Below, in pieces: positions 14,767-23,545 of a DNA stretch of 64,000 bases. Position numbers and translations under genes: made by a program. The notes beneath the pieces were generated by a model. The model saw only the letters and a list, made by a program, of their open reading frames with translations. It made no database searches and was not told the DNA's origin. Each line of letters begins with the position of its first letter. Position 1 is the stretch's first letter. The stretch is from Gammaproteobacteria bacterium (GTDB lineage: Bacteria; Pseudomonadota; Gammaproteobacteria; Burkholderiales; Thiobacillaceae): NCBI GenBank assembly GCA_018820765.1, contig JAHJNN010000002.1:1-64000 (forward strand). Reading direction: 5' to 3'.

Positions 14767-15351
14767 ATGGAACACACTTTACCCGCACTGCCTTTTGCCA
14801 TGGACGCGCTCGCGCCCCACATGTCGCAGGAAACCTTCGAATACCACTACGCCAAGCACCATCAGGCCTACGTGACCAACCTCAACAACCTGATCAAGGG
14901 CACCGACTTCGAAAGCAAGTCGCTCGAGGACATCGTCAAGAGCGCGCCCGCCGGCGGCGTCTACAACAACGCCGCCCAGGTGTGGAACCACACCTTCTTC
15001 TGGAACTGCCTGACCCCCAACGGCGGCGGCGCTCCGTCCGGCGCGCTGGCCGATGCCATCAACGCCAAGTGGGGCAGCTACGACGAATTCAAGAAAGCCT
15101 TCCAGACCAGCGCCGTCGGCAACTTCGGTTCCGGCTGGACCTGGCTGGTGAAAAAGGCCGACGGCTCGGTCGACATCGTCAACATGGGCGCCGCCGGCAC
15201 CCCGCTGACCACTGGCGACAAGGCCCTGCTGTGCATCGACGTGTGGGAGCACGCCTACTACATCGACTACCGCAACCTGCGTCCCAAGTTCGTCGAGACC
15301 TTCCTCGACAAGCTGGTGAACTGGAAGTTTGCCGAAGCGAATTTCGCTTGA
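14767..15351 (+). CDS. sodB: Superoxide dismutase [Fe]
   Basis: Converts superoxide to oxygen and hydrogen peroxide in the cytoplasm. The 194-residue protein starts MEHTLPALPFAMDALAPHMS after a TGGAGAGA ribosome-binding site. Metal ligands are visible in YHYAKHHQAYV, WNHTFFWNCL and DVWEHAYYIDY. AVGNFGSGW points to the iron rather than manganese subtype. The upstream 210 bp to tRNA-Pro holds no gene. Confidence 0.96.
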   Translation: MEHTLPALPFAMDALAPHMSQETFEYHYAKHHQAYVTNLNNLIKGTDFESKSLEDIVKSAPAGGVYNNAAQVWNHTFFWNCLTPNGGGAPSGALADAINAKWGSYDEFKKAFQTSAVGNFGSGWTWLVKKADGSVDIVNMGAAGTPLTTGDKALLCIDVWEHAYYIDYRNLRPKFVETFLDKLVNWKFAEANFA

Positions 15352-15392
15352 AGCGGGCTTAGCGGGAGCCTTGCGCTTCCACGCTGAAATGA

Positions 15393-15425
15393 AAAACCGG
15401 GGCCGTGTGCCCCGGTTTTGTTTTT
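15393..15425. terminator. Bidirectional intrinsic terminator after sodB
   Basis: A perfect 10-bp stem AAAACCGGGG/CCCCGGTTTT with a 7-nt loop has T-rich sequence on the plus side and five T on the minus side. It can end sodB and the convergent small membrane-protein gene. Confidence 0.85.
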
Positions 15426-15454
15426 GGATAACAGGTTAGAAGGCTTATTTGCCA

Positions 15455-15712
15455 TTAGCTGGAAAGTAAGCTCGAAATACCGACAAGGCTGCCAATGAAT
15501 GCGCCAATTGCCGCACCCACAGCGGCGGCATGAACCACTGGATGCTTGAAAGACAACAATAGGCCACCACTGAGCAGGAGGAGCCAAGATGTGACAAAAG
15601 CAAAAATGAGCCACTCCCGCCACAGCCATGAAAAAAGAACGCCAACAAGGATGGCAGAAATAAGCAGCAGAGATACCACCTTGAATGGTGGATGTTTGCT
15701 GATAAATGTCAT
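15455..15712 (-). CDS. Small membrane protein, unknown
   Basis: An 85-residue hydrophobic protein with probably two to three membrane helices (about residues 12-30, 36-55, 62-82, the last glycine/alanine-rich). No family recognised. Its start overlaps the stop of the upstream minus-strand gene by 4 bp (ATGA), so the two are translated as a pair. Base composition is visibly less GC-rich than the neighbours, which suggests recent acquisition. Confidence 0.6.
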   Translation of the reverse strand: MTFISKHPPFKVVSLLLISAILVGVLFSWLWREWLIFAFVTSWLLLLSGGLLLSFKHPVVHAAAVGAAIGAFIGSLVGISSLLSS

Positions 15713-16236
15713 AACTCGGCAGATTTCCTCTCTCGAATCTTTACCCGCACCCTATGACCACGCCCCCCTCGTGTTGTGTAGAGGATGAGAAACAAGTAAC
15801 CATCCTTTGCCTTTTGAACGATGTCATCGGTCTGATCAGTTAAACCAATCCATTGATCACCGACCTCAAAGCGATATGGAATGCGTTGGGCTTGCGACGG
15901 TTCGTTGACGATGAACGTCTCGGAGGGTTTTCGTCGGGTGACGTACGCGCTCCACCATGAATCAAAGTACATGCCTCCTAGGTTCGTGATAGTAGTGGGT
16001 TGGTCTCCGACGTTCCATGCAGTGATTGAGAGGTAAGTTTTCGGATCTGGAACTTGGCCGCCCAAGATTTTCATTCCAGATGACGCGGATAAATTGATCT
16101 TAGCTCCCGAGGCAAGCCACTTGTATGCGTCCCAGCCTAGAACGAAAGTAGAAATCACAGCCGCATAAGCAGCAATTCCAATGGTCCAAAGCTCATTTGA
16201 ACTGAAAGCGTAAGGCGCCGCGGAATTCAAAGCCAT
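15709..16236 (-). CDS. Hypothetical single-pass membrane protein
   Basis: About 175 residues if it starts at MALNSAAPYAFSSNELW; the frame is open 26 codons further upstream. One membrane helix (ELWTIGIAAYAAVISTFVLG) lies near the N-terminus, followed by a beta-rich soluble domain (YLSITAWNVGDQPTTITNLG) that resembles small receptor or effector-type sensor proteins. Function unknown. Codon use and base composition are AT-richer than the surrounding core genes. Coupled to the small membrane protein downstream. Confidence 0.6.
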   Translation of the reverse strand: MALNSAAPYAFSSNELWTIGIAAYAAVISTFVLGWDAYKWLASGAKINLSASSGMKILGGQVPDPKTYLSITAWNVGDQPTTITNLGGMYFDSWWSAYVTRRKPSETFIVNEPSQAQRIPYRFEVGDQWIGLTDQTDDIVQKAKDGYLFLILYTTRGGRGHRVRVKIRERKSAEL

Positions 16237-16310
16237 TGCAATTCGTCCATTGTGAGGGTCCGCTATCCATATTACGTCATGAAAAGGCGGACGCAGCCTT
16301 GCATCCAACA

Positions 16311-16994
16311 TCAAGCGGTTTTCGCGCCGACCTCCGCCAGCCGCAGGATCTCGCGGTAACCGCCCGCCACCAGTGCCCGCGCTTCATCCAGCAGTTCTGT
16401 GCTGTCGGCGTCCGGCTCGGCGGCGCCGTCGAGCAGGCGCAGCATCGTGGTCCAGCGTGCGCGCTGGTTCGCCACCGTCTTCGGCGCGGCGAGGCCCTGG
16501 CGCCGCAGTTCGGCGGCACGGCTGACAAGGCGGAATTTCGCGGCTTCCAGCTGCGGCGACAGGGGCAGGGACAGATCAAACGTGAGGTCGAGGCGATAGG
16601 GCGCGTCGGCGTGCGTGTCCGGCTGCGGCGGCGGGCGCCACGACAGTTCGTCGGGGGCGGGCGCTGTGCGCGCGGGGTCGAGCGGGAATTTGTGGAAGCC
16701 CCATTTGGCGCCCATCCAGCATTCGAGCAGCACGCGGTCGTCGTCGACCGTGCACAGGTCGCCGCGGGGTGCGGCGAGTTCGGCGTCGCCCGGCAGCGGG
16801 CCGTAGGCGCGTGGGTCCTGCTTCCATCTTGAAAAATCGCGCTTGGGCGGCGCGCCGTAGTCGGCTTCGAGCGCGCGCCAGATCGTGATGAAGGCCTGGT
16901 AGTCGTGCCGGTAGTCCGGGTTGCGGCGCAGGAATTCCCAGGCCCACTGGTCGCGCGTCAGCGCGGCGCAATGGGCGTACGCGTCGGCCGCCAT
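16311..16994 (-). CDS. DUF6499/DUF2285-like regulator-type protein
   Basis: A 227-residue protein starting MAADAYAHCAALTRDQWAWE. The N-terminal block WAWEFLRRNPDYRHDYQAF resembles the DUF6499 'transcriptional regulator-like' domain that is often joined to DUF2285 in proteins of integrative elements. The C-terminal part is helical, with LRRQGLAAPKTVANQRARW as a possible DNA-contacting segment. No other mobile-element genes are close. It follows the lipoprotein gene by 1 bp on the same strand. The longer open frame upstream is not used. Confidence 0.6.
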   Translation of the reverse strand: MAADAYAHCAALTRDQWAWEFLRRNPDYRHDYQAFITIWRALEADYGAPPKRDFSRWKQDPRAYGPLPGDAELAAPRGDLCTVDDDRVLLECWMGAKWGFHKFPLDPARTAPAPDELSWRPPPQPDTHADAPYRLDLTFDLSLPLSPQLEAAKFRLVSRAAELRRQGLAAPKTVANQRARWTTMLRLLDGAAEPDADSTELLDEARALVAGGYREILRLAEVGAKTA

Positions 16995-16995
16995 G

Positions 16996-17718
16996 TCAGA
17001 TCGGCAGGAAGGCCATGCTGGCGACGTTGACCACGCCGAAGCGGATGGCCCGGTTGCTCTTGTCTTCGATGATCCTGGCCAGGGTGTCCTGGATGCCGAT
17101 GAGCTTGCCGAATTCGCGCTCGTAGCTGAGATTGGGCACGCCGTTGCCGTCGACACCATTGGAGAGCAGGACGGGTTCGCCCTGCGCATTCCTGGCGTTG
17201 GAGAGTTTCCACACCACGGCCTCGGTATTGCGTGCGGCGTTGTAGAGTTTTTGCGCATCCACCTCGGTCAACAGGTAAAACTCGGTCTGGTGGTTGAAGG
17301 CCGCCATGTGCATGACCAAGAGGCCGTTCATCAGGGTTTTCACCCGGTCGCCGGTGAAGTCGGCGCGCCAGGGGTCGAGCAGCACGGTTTCCCAGGGGAG
17401 ATTTTGCTGTTGCGCCAGATGCCAGTGTTCCAGTGGTTTGAACAAGGCAGCGGTCGCTTCGTCGGCGCCGGCAAAGCCGGATTTGCGCCATTCGCCGGGA
17501 TTGCGGCGGTAGAGCTTGAGGGTGAGCGTCTTGAGGATGGCGATGACTTCCTGCTGGTGGATTTCGACCACCGTATCGACATCGCCCTTGGCCAGTTCCT
17601 TGATGCTGAAACTGCGTACGCTGCTGCTGCCGTCGCGGCGCTGGATCGGCTGCCCGCTGCAGGCAGCGAGCAGGGCAGCGGTCAGCAGGCAGGCGATGGG
17701 GGCAGCGATGCGGTTCAC
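16996..17718 (-). CDS. Predicted lipoprotein, unknown function
   Basis: A 240-residue protein with a signal peptide and lipobox LLAAC (cleavage before C20), so probably anchored in the inner or outer membrane. The mature part (IKELAKGDVDTVVEIHQQEV onward) is mostly helical and has no recognised domain. It overlaps the selO stop by 4 bp and sits 1 bp before the DUF6499-like gene. Confidence 0.75.
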   Translation of the reverse strand: MNRIAAPIACLLTAALLAACSGQPIQRRDGSSSVRSFSIKELAKGDVDTVVEIHQQEVIAILKTLTLKLYRRNPGEWRKSGFAGADEATAALFKPLEHWHLAQQQNLPWETVLLDPWRADFTGDRVKTLMNGLLVMHMAAFNHQTEFYLLTEVDAQKLYNAARNTEAVVWKLSNARNAQGEPVLLSNGVDGNGVPNLSYEREFGKLIGIQDTLARIIEDKSNRAIRFGVVNVASMAFLPI

Positions 17719-19181
17719 GAAGAGCAGCTTACCTCAATCTTTCTCGCCCAGTCAGGCGGCTCGGCGGCGTAGGCTTCGTTTTCCGGCTGTTCGTCGAACG
17801 GGCGCGTCAGCAGCGCATGCAGGCGGTTCACCTCGCTGTAGTCGCGCTCGTCCGCCGCGCGGCGGATGGCGATCTCGGCGAGATGGTTGCGCAGGATGTA
17901 TTTGGGATTGACGCGCCGCATCGCCGCAGCGCGTTCGGCATCGATGGAGCCCAGCTGGCGCAGCGCAGCGGCGTAGCGCGACGCCCAGGCATCGAAGGCC
18001 GCGCGGTCGACGAAGAGATCGCGCAGCGGCGCGTTGACGGCGCCCGCGGCGCTGTCGAAGTCGCACAGGTGTCGCAGGAAGATCGTGTAGTCGACCTGGT
18101 TCTGCGCCAGCAGCTGCAGCGCGTCCATCACGAGCGAAGCGGTTTCGCTGCCGGGCGGCAGGCCGAACTTGGCGGCCATGCGTTCGAGATAGGCTTTGCC
18201 GAATACCTGCGGGTATTCGCCGATCGCCTGCGACGCCGTTTCCACCGACATCAGCGGCACCAACGTCTGCGCCAGCTTGGTGATGTTCCATGCCGCCACG
18301 TCGGGCTGCTGGTCGAAGGCATAGCGGCCGCCGGTGTCGGAATGGTTGCAGACGTAGCCGGGATCGAAGGCGTCGAGAAAACCGAACGGCCCGTAGTCGA
18401 GCGTGAGGCCGAGGATGGACATGTTGTCGGTGTTCATCACCCCGTGCGAGAAGCCGACCGCCTGCCACTGCGCCATCAGCTCGGCAGTGCGTAGTGCGAC
18501 CCGGCGCAGGAATTCGGGGTAGGGGTCGGAAAGCCGGGTCAGTTCGGGGAAGTAGCGCGCGATGACGTAGTCGGCCAGGTGTTTGATCGGCTCGATCTGG
18601 TTGCGGTAGTAGAACACCTCGAACGAGCCGAAGCGCACGAAGCTCGGGGCGAGGCGCGTCACCAGCGCGGCGGTCTCCTGGTCCTCGCGATAGACCGGGC
18701 GATCGCTGCCGACGATGCAGAGCGCGCGGGTGGTGGGGATGTCGAGCGCATGCATCGCCTCGGAACAGAGGAATTCGCGGATGCTGGAACGCAGCACCGC
18801 GCGGCCGTCGCCGCCGCGCGAGTAGGGGGTGCGGCCGGCGCCCTTCAGCTGCACTTCCCAACCCTCGCCGGCTGCATTCTTCACTTCGCCCAGCAGGATC
18901 GCGCGGCCGTCGCCCAGCTGCGGCACGTAGTGGCCGAACTGATGGCCGGCGTAGAGCGCGGCGATCGCGTCCATGCCCGGCAGCAGCTGGTTGCCCGCCA
19001 GCGTCTCGATCAGTTCGGGGCGCGTCATTTCGCGCTCGTCGAGGTCGAGCAGCGCCAGTGCCTCCGGGCTGTAGCAGACGAGGTAAGGGTCGGGAACGGG
19101 GGTCGGGCAGACGCGCGAGTAATAGGCTTCGGGCAAGCGGGCGAAGCTGTTGTCGAAGGTCAGCGATTCAAGTTTGGCCAT
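17715..19181 (-). CDS. selO: Protein adenylyltransferase SelO
   Basis: A pseudokinase-fold enzyme that transfers AMP from ATP to Ser/Thr/Tyr of target proteins and has a role in redox homeostasis. The 488-residue length, the GHQFGHYVPQLGDGRA motif, LKGAGRTPYSRGGDGRAVLR and GVMNTDNMSILG all match the family. It ends in EVSCSS, with cysteine where eukaryotic SelO has selenocysteine. It lies 87 bp downstream of egtD, in a block with selD. Confidence 0.94.
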   Translation of the reverse strand: MAKLESLTFDNSFARLPEAYYSRVCPTPVPDPYLVCYSPEALALLDLDEREMTRPELIETLAGNQLLPGMDAIAALYAGHQFGHYVPQLGDGRAILLGEVKNAAGEGWEVQLKGAGRTPYSRGGDGRAVLRSSIREFLCSEAMHALDIPTTRALCIVGSDRPVYREDQETAALVTRLAPSFVRFGSFEVFYYRNQIEPIKHLADYVIARYFPELTRLSDPYPEFLRRVALRTAELMAQWQAVGFSHGVMNTDNMSILGLTLDYGPFGFLDAFDPGYVCNHSDTGGRYAFDQQPDVAAWNITKLAQTLVPLMSVETASQAIGEYPQVFGKAYLERMAAKFGLPPGSETASLVMDALQLLAQNQVDYTIFLRHLCDFDSAAGAVNAPLRDLFVDRAAFDAWASRYAAALRQLGSIDAERAAAMRRVNPKYILRNHLAEIAIRRAADERDYSEVNRLHALLTRPFDEQPENEAYAAEPPDWARKIEVSCSS

Positions 19182-19268
19182 GCGGAAATTTTACGGCCTT
19201 GCAAGGTTTGCACGACCCGCCCGACTTCAGGGTTATCCCGCGTTCCCCCGGTGGCCGCGCAGCCGGGT

Positions 19269-20210
19269 CTAGCGGTACAACTGGACCGCGAAGCCGTCCT
19301 GCGTCCATTCGGCCGACCATTGCCAGCCGGCGTTTCTTGCCATCGTGCTGAATTCGTCGCAGCGGAACTTGTAGGAATGTTCGGTGTGCAGCGTTTCACC
19401 CAGCGCGAAATGAAAGCGCTCGCCCGCGACGCTCACGTCCTGTTCGGCGAGGCTGACGAGATGCATTTCGATGCGGCCTGCCACCGGGTTGTAGAAGGCG
19501 TAGTGGCTGAACCGCGCCGGGTCGAAGTCGGCGCCCAGTTCGCGGTTGAGCCGCACGAGCAGATTCAGGTTGAAGGCGGCGGTGACGCCGGCTGCGTCGT
19601 TGTAGGCGGCGTGCAGGCGCTGCGGGTCCTTCTTGAGGTCGAAACCGATGAGCAGCTGGCCGTCCGCACCGGCCAGCCGGCGAAAGCGCGCGAGCAGTGC
19701 GGTGGCCGCGTCGGGCGGGAAGTTGCCGATGCTGGAACCGGGGTAGTAGATCAGCCGCCGGCCGGCCGGCAGATGCGGCGCGGCCGCTTCCAGGTCGTGC
19801 AGGAAGTCCATGCCCAGCGCGGTGACGGCGAGGTCCGGGTAATCGCGGGAGAGCGGCTCCGCCGCCGCGGCCAGCGGCGCGCCGGCGATGTCCATCACGA
19901 CGAGTTGGCCGGGGTGCAGCGCGTCCAGCAGCCGTCGGACCTTGACGCAATCGCCGGCGCCCGGCTCGACGATGCAGTCCACCGCGCCGATGGCGGCGGC
20001 GATGTCTGGCAAGCGGGAACGCATCAAGGCCTGCTCGGTGCGACACAGGACATACTCGGGCTGCGCGCAGATCGCTTCGAACAGCCGGCAGCCCGCCTCG
20101 TCGTAGAAATATTTGGGCGGAATCGACTTGGGGCTGGCTGCCAGCCCCGTCAGGACGTCGACACGCAGATCGTCGCGGTCGGCGGAAAGGTTCTTGAAGG
20201 TGAACGTCAC
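19269..20210 (-). CDS. egtD: L-histidine N-alpha-methyltransferase EgtD
   Basis: Trimethylates histidine to hercynine using S-adenosylmethionine, the first step of ergothioneine and of selenoneine synthesis. The 313-residue protein shows the family's PPKYFYDEAGCRLFEAIC, the SAM loop VEPGAGDCVKVRRLL, and IYYPGSSIGNF. Its start follows the selD stop with no gap, so the two are one unit. An EgtB/SenA-type gene diverges from the same promoter region. Confidence 0.93.
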   Translation of the reverse strand: MTFTFKNLSADRDDLRVDVLTGLAASPKSIPPKYFYDEAGCRLFEAICAQPEYVLCRTEQALMRSRLPDIAAAIGAVDCIVEPGAGDCVKVRRLLDALHPGQLVVMDIAGAPLAAAAEPLSRDYPDLAVTALGMDFLHDLEAAAPHLPAGRRLIYYPGSSIGNFPPDAATALLARFRRLAGADGQLLIGFDLKKDPQRLHAAYNDAAGVTAAFNLNLLVRLNRELGADFDPARFSHYAFYNPVAGRIEMHLVSLAEQDVSVAGERFHFALGETLHTEHSYKFRCDEFSTMARNAGWQWSAEWTQDGFAVQLYR

Positions 20211-21278
20211 TCAGGCCACGATCGTCACATTGCTGCCGGCGTCCAGCCGGCCGATTTCCGTCGCCTGCGCAAAGCCGTGGCGGCGGAAGATTTCCAGCAC
20301 CGTTTCCCGCGCGTCGGCGGCGCAGCTCACCAGCAGGCCGCCGCTGGTTTGCGGGTCGGTCAGGAGCGCGCGCTGCCAGTCGGCGATGCCGGCGAGGCGG
20401 GCTTCGTGTCCATAGCTCGCCCAGTTGCGCTCGCTGGCCCCGGTGATGTGGCCGCCTTGCGCCAGTTCGCCCACGCCCGGCAGCAGCGGCAGCCGGGCCA
20501 GTTCGACGTGCGCCGCGCACCTGGAGGCGCGGGTGATCTCCAGCAGATGGCCGAGCAGGCCGAAGCCGGTGATGTCGGTCATCGCGTGCACGCCATCGAT
20601 GGCAGCCAGATCGGCGCCCGCGGTGTTGAGCTGGGTGGTGGCGGCGATCATCGCCGCGTACTGGTCCGCGCTCAGCAGGCCCTTCTTCAGCGCGGCGCTG
20701 TAGATGCCGACGCCCAGGGGCTTGCCGAGGATGAGGTGGTCGCCGGCCACACCGCCGCTGTTCTGCTTGACGCGGCGCGGATCGACCACGCCGATGCCGA
20801 CCAGACCGTAGATCGGTTCCGGCGCGTCGATGGAGTGGCCGCCGGCGATGGGAATGCCGGCCTGCTTGCAGACCGATTCGCCGCCTGCGAGGATTTGCCG
20901 GATGATTTCGTTCGGCAGCTTGCCGATCGGCATGCCGACGATGGCCAGCGCGAACAGCGGCCGCCCGCCCATGGCATAGACGTCGGACAGCGCATTGGTC
21001 GCGGCGATGCGGCCGAACTCGAAGGGGTCGTCGACGATGGGCATGAAGAAATCGGTGGTCGCCACGATCGCCTGCGTGTCGTTGAGCTTGTACACCGCGG
21101 CGTCGTCGCCGTGCTCGATGCCGACCAGCAGATCGGGGTAGGCTGCGGCCATGTGCGAAGCGAAGGGCGTGTCGGCCAGAATGTCGCGCAACACCGAAGG
21201 GGCGATCTTGCAGCCGCAGCCGCCGCCGTGGGAGAACTGGGTCAGCCGGATGGCGGGGGCGAGGAGGGGGTCGTTCAT
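20211..21278 (-). CDS. selD: Selenide, water dikinase (selenophosphate synthetase)
   Basis: Makes selenophosphate from selenide and ATP. The 355-residue protein carries the catalytic glycine-rich segment HGGGCGCK with C21 and K24 (E. coli C17 and K20), DDAAVY, and TDPQTSGGLLV. In selenoneine clusters the SelD homologue is called SenC; adjacency to egtD and a SenA-like gene favours that use here. Selenoprotein or seleno-tRNA synthesis is equally possible. No selA or selB is in the window. Confidence 0.94.
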   Translation of the reverse strand: MNDPLLAPAIRLTQFSHGGGCGCKIAPSVLRDILADTPFASHMAAAYPDLLVGIEHGDDAAVYKLNDTQAIVATTDFFMPIVDDPFEFGRIAATNALSDVYAMGGRPLFALAIVGMPIGKLPNEIIRQILAGGESVCKQAGIPIAGGHSIDAPEPIYGLVGIGVVDPRRVKQNSGGVAGDHLILGKPLGVGIYSAALKKGLLSADQYAAMIAATTQLNTAGADLAAIDGVHAMTDITGFGLLGHLLEITRASRCAAHVELARLPLLPGVGELAQGGHITGASERNWASYGHEARLAGIADWQRALLTDPQTSGGLLVSCAADARETVLEIFRRHGFAQATEIGRLDAGSNVTIVA

Positions 21279-21346
21279 GTCCGACTTCGTCTGTGAGGAG
21301 TATTAATATGCCCTGAATGCATGGGCCACAGTGCTTTATATAACAC

Positions 21347-22504
21347 ATGAATCGAACCCGACCCGTCAGCGGCCATACCGCAGAGCAGCTCATCGACCGG
21401 CTGGCGCAGGCGCGCCGCCGCCTGCGCGCGCTGATCGAACGCCTGCCGGCCGGCGGCTGGCTGGGGCCGCGCGCCGAGCACCTGAACCCGCCGCTGTGGG
21501 AATACGGGCACATCGTCTGGTTCCAGGAGCGCTGGTGTCTGCGGGCGCAGCCCGACAGCACGTTCGCGGCCAGCCTGCTGGCTGGGGCCGACGCGCTGTA
21601 CGACTCGTCCAGCGTGCCGCACGACACGCGCTGGGATCTGCCTTTGCTGCGACCCGCGGCGGTCGACGATTATGCGGCCCGCGTGGACGTCGCCGTGGCC
21701 GCCCGCCTGCGCAGCGGATTGAGCAGCGAACTCGCGTATTTCGCCGAGCTGTGCGTCTATCACGAGCTGATGCATATCGAAGCCTGGTGGATGGCGTTCC
21801 AGGATCTCGGCTACGCGCCGCCTGCCTGCCCCGATGCGGCCGATGTGCCGTCCGGCCGGCGGCTGGCCTTGGCCGCGGGCGACGTTGAACTCGGCAGCGG
21901 CGCGGACGAGGGCTTCATTTTTGACAACGAAAAGTGGCGCCATCCGGTGCCGGTCGCGGCGTTCGACATCGATGCGGGCCCGGTGTCGGAAACGGCTTTC
22001 GCCGAGTTCGTCGAGGCGGGCGGGTATCGGCGCAAGGCGGGGTGGTCGGATGAGGGCTGGGCCTGGCAGCAGGCTGCGGGCGCCCATCATCCCGTCTATT
22101 GGCGGCGGGAAAACGGCAGCTGGCAGGTGCGGCGCTTCGACCGCTGGCTGCCCATCCGTGCGGACCGGCCTATGCTGCATGTGAACCGTTTCGAGGCCGA
22201 AGCGTTTGCCGCGTGGAGGGGCCGGCAGTTGCCCACCGCGGTGCAGTGGCTGCGCGCGGCGACGCATCCGGATTTTCGCTGGGGCCAGGCGTGGGAATGG
22301 CTGCGCGATCCGTTCGTGCCCTATCCGGGCTTTGCGCCCGACCCGTATCAGGATTATTCGGCGCCCTGGTTCCACACGCACGGCGAGTTACGCGGCGGCG
22401 GGCCGGTCACCGATGCGGCGCTGAAACGTCCGGGCTTCCGCAATTTCTACCTGCCGCATCGGCGCGATCCGTTTGCCGGCTTGCGGACCGTGAGTCCGGC
22501 CTAG
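21347..22504 (+). CDS. EgtB-related non-haem iron enzyme, probable SenA/EgtB
   Basis: A 385-residue sulfoxide/selenoxide-synthase-type protein with an N-terminal DinB-like domain and a C-terminal FGE-sulfatase domain. The iron ligands are H139, H143 and E145 (HELMHIE), with a likely third histidine H55 (EYGHIVW). The C-terminal FRNFYLPHRRDPFAGLRT matches the EgtB-related signature. Such enzymes join hercynine to a sulfur or selenium donor. Being divergent from selD-egtD makes selenoneine synthase (SenA) plausible, but no SenB glycosyltransferase is in the window. Its TAG shares CTAG with the convergent moaA stop. Confidence 0.85.
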   Translation: MNRTRPVSGHTAEQLIDRLAQARRRLRALIERLPAGGWLGPRAEHLNPPLWEYGHIVWFQERWCLRAQPDSTFAASLLAGADALYDSSSVPHDTRWDLPLLRPAAVDDYAARVDVAVAARLRSGLSSELAYFAELCVYHELMHIEAWWMAFQDLGYAPPACPDAADVPSGRRLALAAGDVELGSGADEGFIFDNEKWRHPVPVAAFDIDAGPVSETAFAEFVEAGGYRRKAGWSDEGWAWQQAAGAHHPVYWRRENGSWQVRRFDRWLPIRADRPMLHVNRFEAEAFAAWRGRQLPTAVQWLRAATHPDFRWGQAWEWLRDPFVPYPGFAPDPYQDYSAPWFHTHGELRGGGPVTDAALKRPGFRNFYLPHRRDPFAGLRTVSPA

Positions 22505-23517
22505 CCGCCCGTCATCGACATGAAGCGCAGGATCTTGTGCGGCGCTTCGCGGAATTCGTGGCGCTCCGGCTTGAGGTTGATCGCGTGGACGATCGCCGCT
22601 TCCAGTTCGGCATCGCTGCAGCCGCCGCGCAGCAGCGGGCGGAATTCGAACTTTTCTTCCTGTCCCAGGCACATGTAGGCAGTGCCGTCGACGGCGACGC
22701 GCACGCGGTTGCAGGTCTCGCAGAAATGCTGCGAGATCGGCGTGATGAAGCCGACGTTGAAGCGGCCGTCGGCGGTGCCGAGATAGCGCGCTGGGCCGGC
22801 GCCGGGCAGGGTGGTCTCGATCAGATCGAACTGCGCGCGCAGGCGTTCCTTCACCGGCTGCAGGTCGAGGTATTCGGCGCTTTGCCCGGTGGCGCCCATC
22901 GGCATCGACTCGATCAGGCGCAGCACGAAGCCGCGCTGCATGCAGAACGCGACCATCTCGTCGATCTCGTCGTCGTTGCTGCCGGCGAGCGCCACCATGT
23001 TGAGCTTGATGGGCGCAAAGCCGGCGTCCTGCGCGGCAGCCAGCCCCGCCATCACCTTGGCGAGCACGTCGCGACCGTTGATTTTTTCGACGCGTGCCTG
23101 CTGCAGCGAGTCAAGACTGACGTTGAGGCGCGTCACGCCGGCGGCTTTCAGCGCCTGCGCGTGGCGCTCGAGCTGGGTGGCATTGGTCGACAGCGACAGA
23201 TCCTGAATGCCGGGCAGGGCGGCGATGCGCCCAGTCAGCCCGGCGATGTCGCGCCGCAGCAAGGGCTCGCCGCCGGTCAGGCGGATGCGGCTCACCCCGA
23301 GCCGGGCAAACGCGCCGATCAGGCGTTCGATCTCGTCGAAGCCGAGCCAGTGTTCGGGTTCTTCGAAGCCCTTGAAACCTTCCGGCATGCAGTAGCTGCA
23401 GCGCAGATCGCAGCGGTCGGTCACCGACAGCCGCACGTAATCGATGCGGCGGCCGAACTGATCGGTGAGACCAACTTGATCGTTTAGGCCCTGATCGTTT
23501 AGGACAGCGGCGTTCAT
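22501..23517 (-). CDS. moaA: GTP 3',8-cyclase MoaA
   Basis: Radical-SAM enzyme for the first step of molybdopterin synthesis. Starting at MNAAVLNDQG gives 338 residues; an upstream extension runs through the ModE-like palindrome and is rejected. The radical-SAM cluster is CDLRCSYC, the second [4Fe-4S] cluster lies in CETCNRVRVAVDG..C, and the C-terminus is the catalytic GG. The gene diverges from mobB-moeA-moaD-moaE. Confidence 0.96.
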   Translation of the reverse strand: MNAAVLNDQGLNDQVGLTDQFGRRIDYVRLSVTDRCDLRCSYCMPEGFKGFEEPEHWLGFDEIERLIGAFARLGVSRIRLTGGEPLLRRDIAGLTGRIAALPGIQDLSLSTNATQLERHAQALKAAGVTRLNVSLDSLQQARVEKINGRDVLAKVMAGLAAAQDAGFAPIKLNMVALAGSNDDEIDEMVAFCMQRGFVLRLIESMPMGATGQSAEYLDLQPVKERLRAQFDLIETTLPGAGPARYLGTADGRFNVGFITPISQHFCETCNRVRVAVDGTAYMCLGQEEKFEFRPLLRGGCSDAELEAAIVHAINLKPERHEFREAPHKILRFMSMTGG

Positions 23518-23545
23518 GATGAGAGGCGGAGGTGGTTGGCAGGAA

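Noticed and set aside
18579-21296. Plus-strand ORF of 905 codons opposite selO, egtD and selD
   Set aside because: Shadow frame; the minus-strand genes have clear motifs and coupling.
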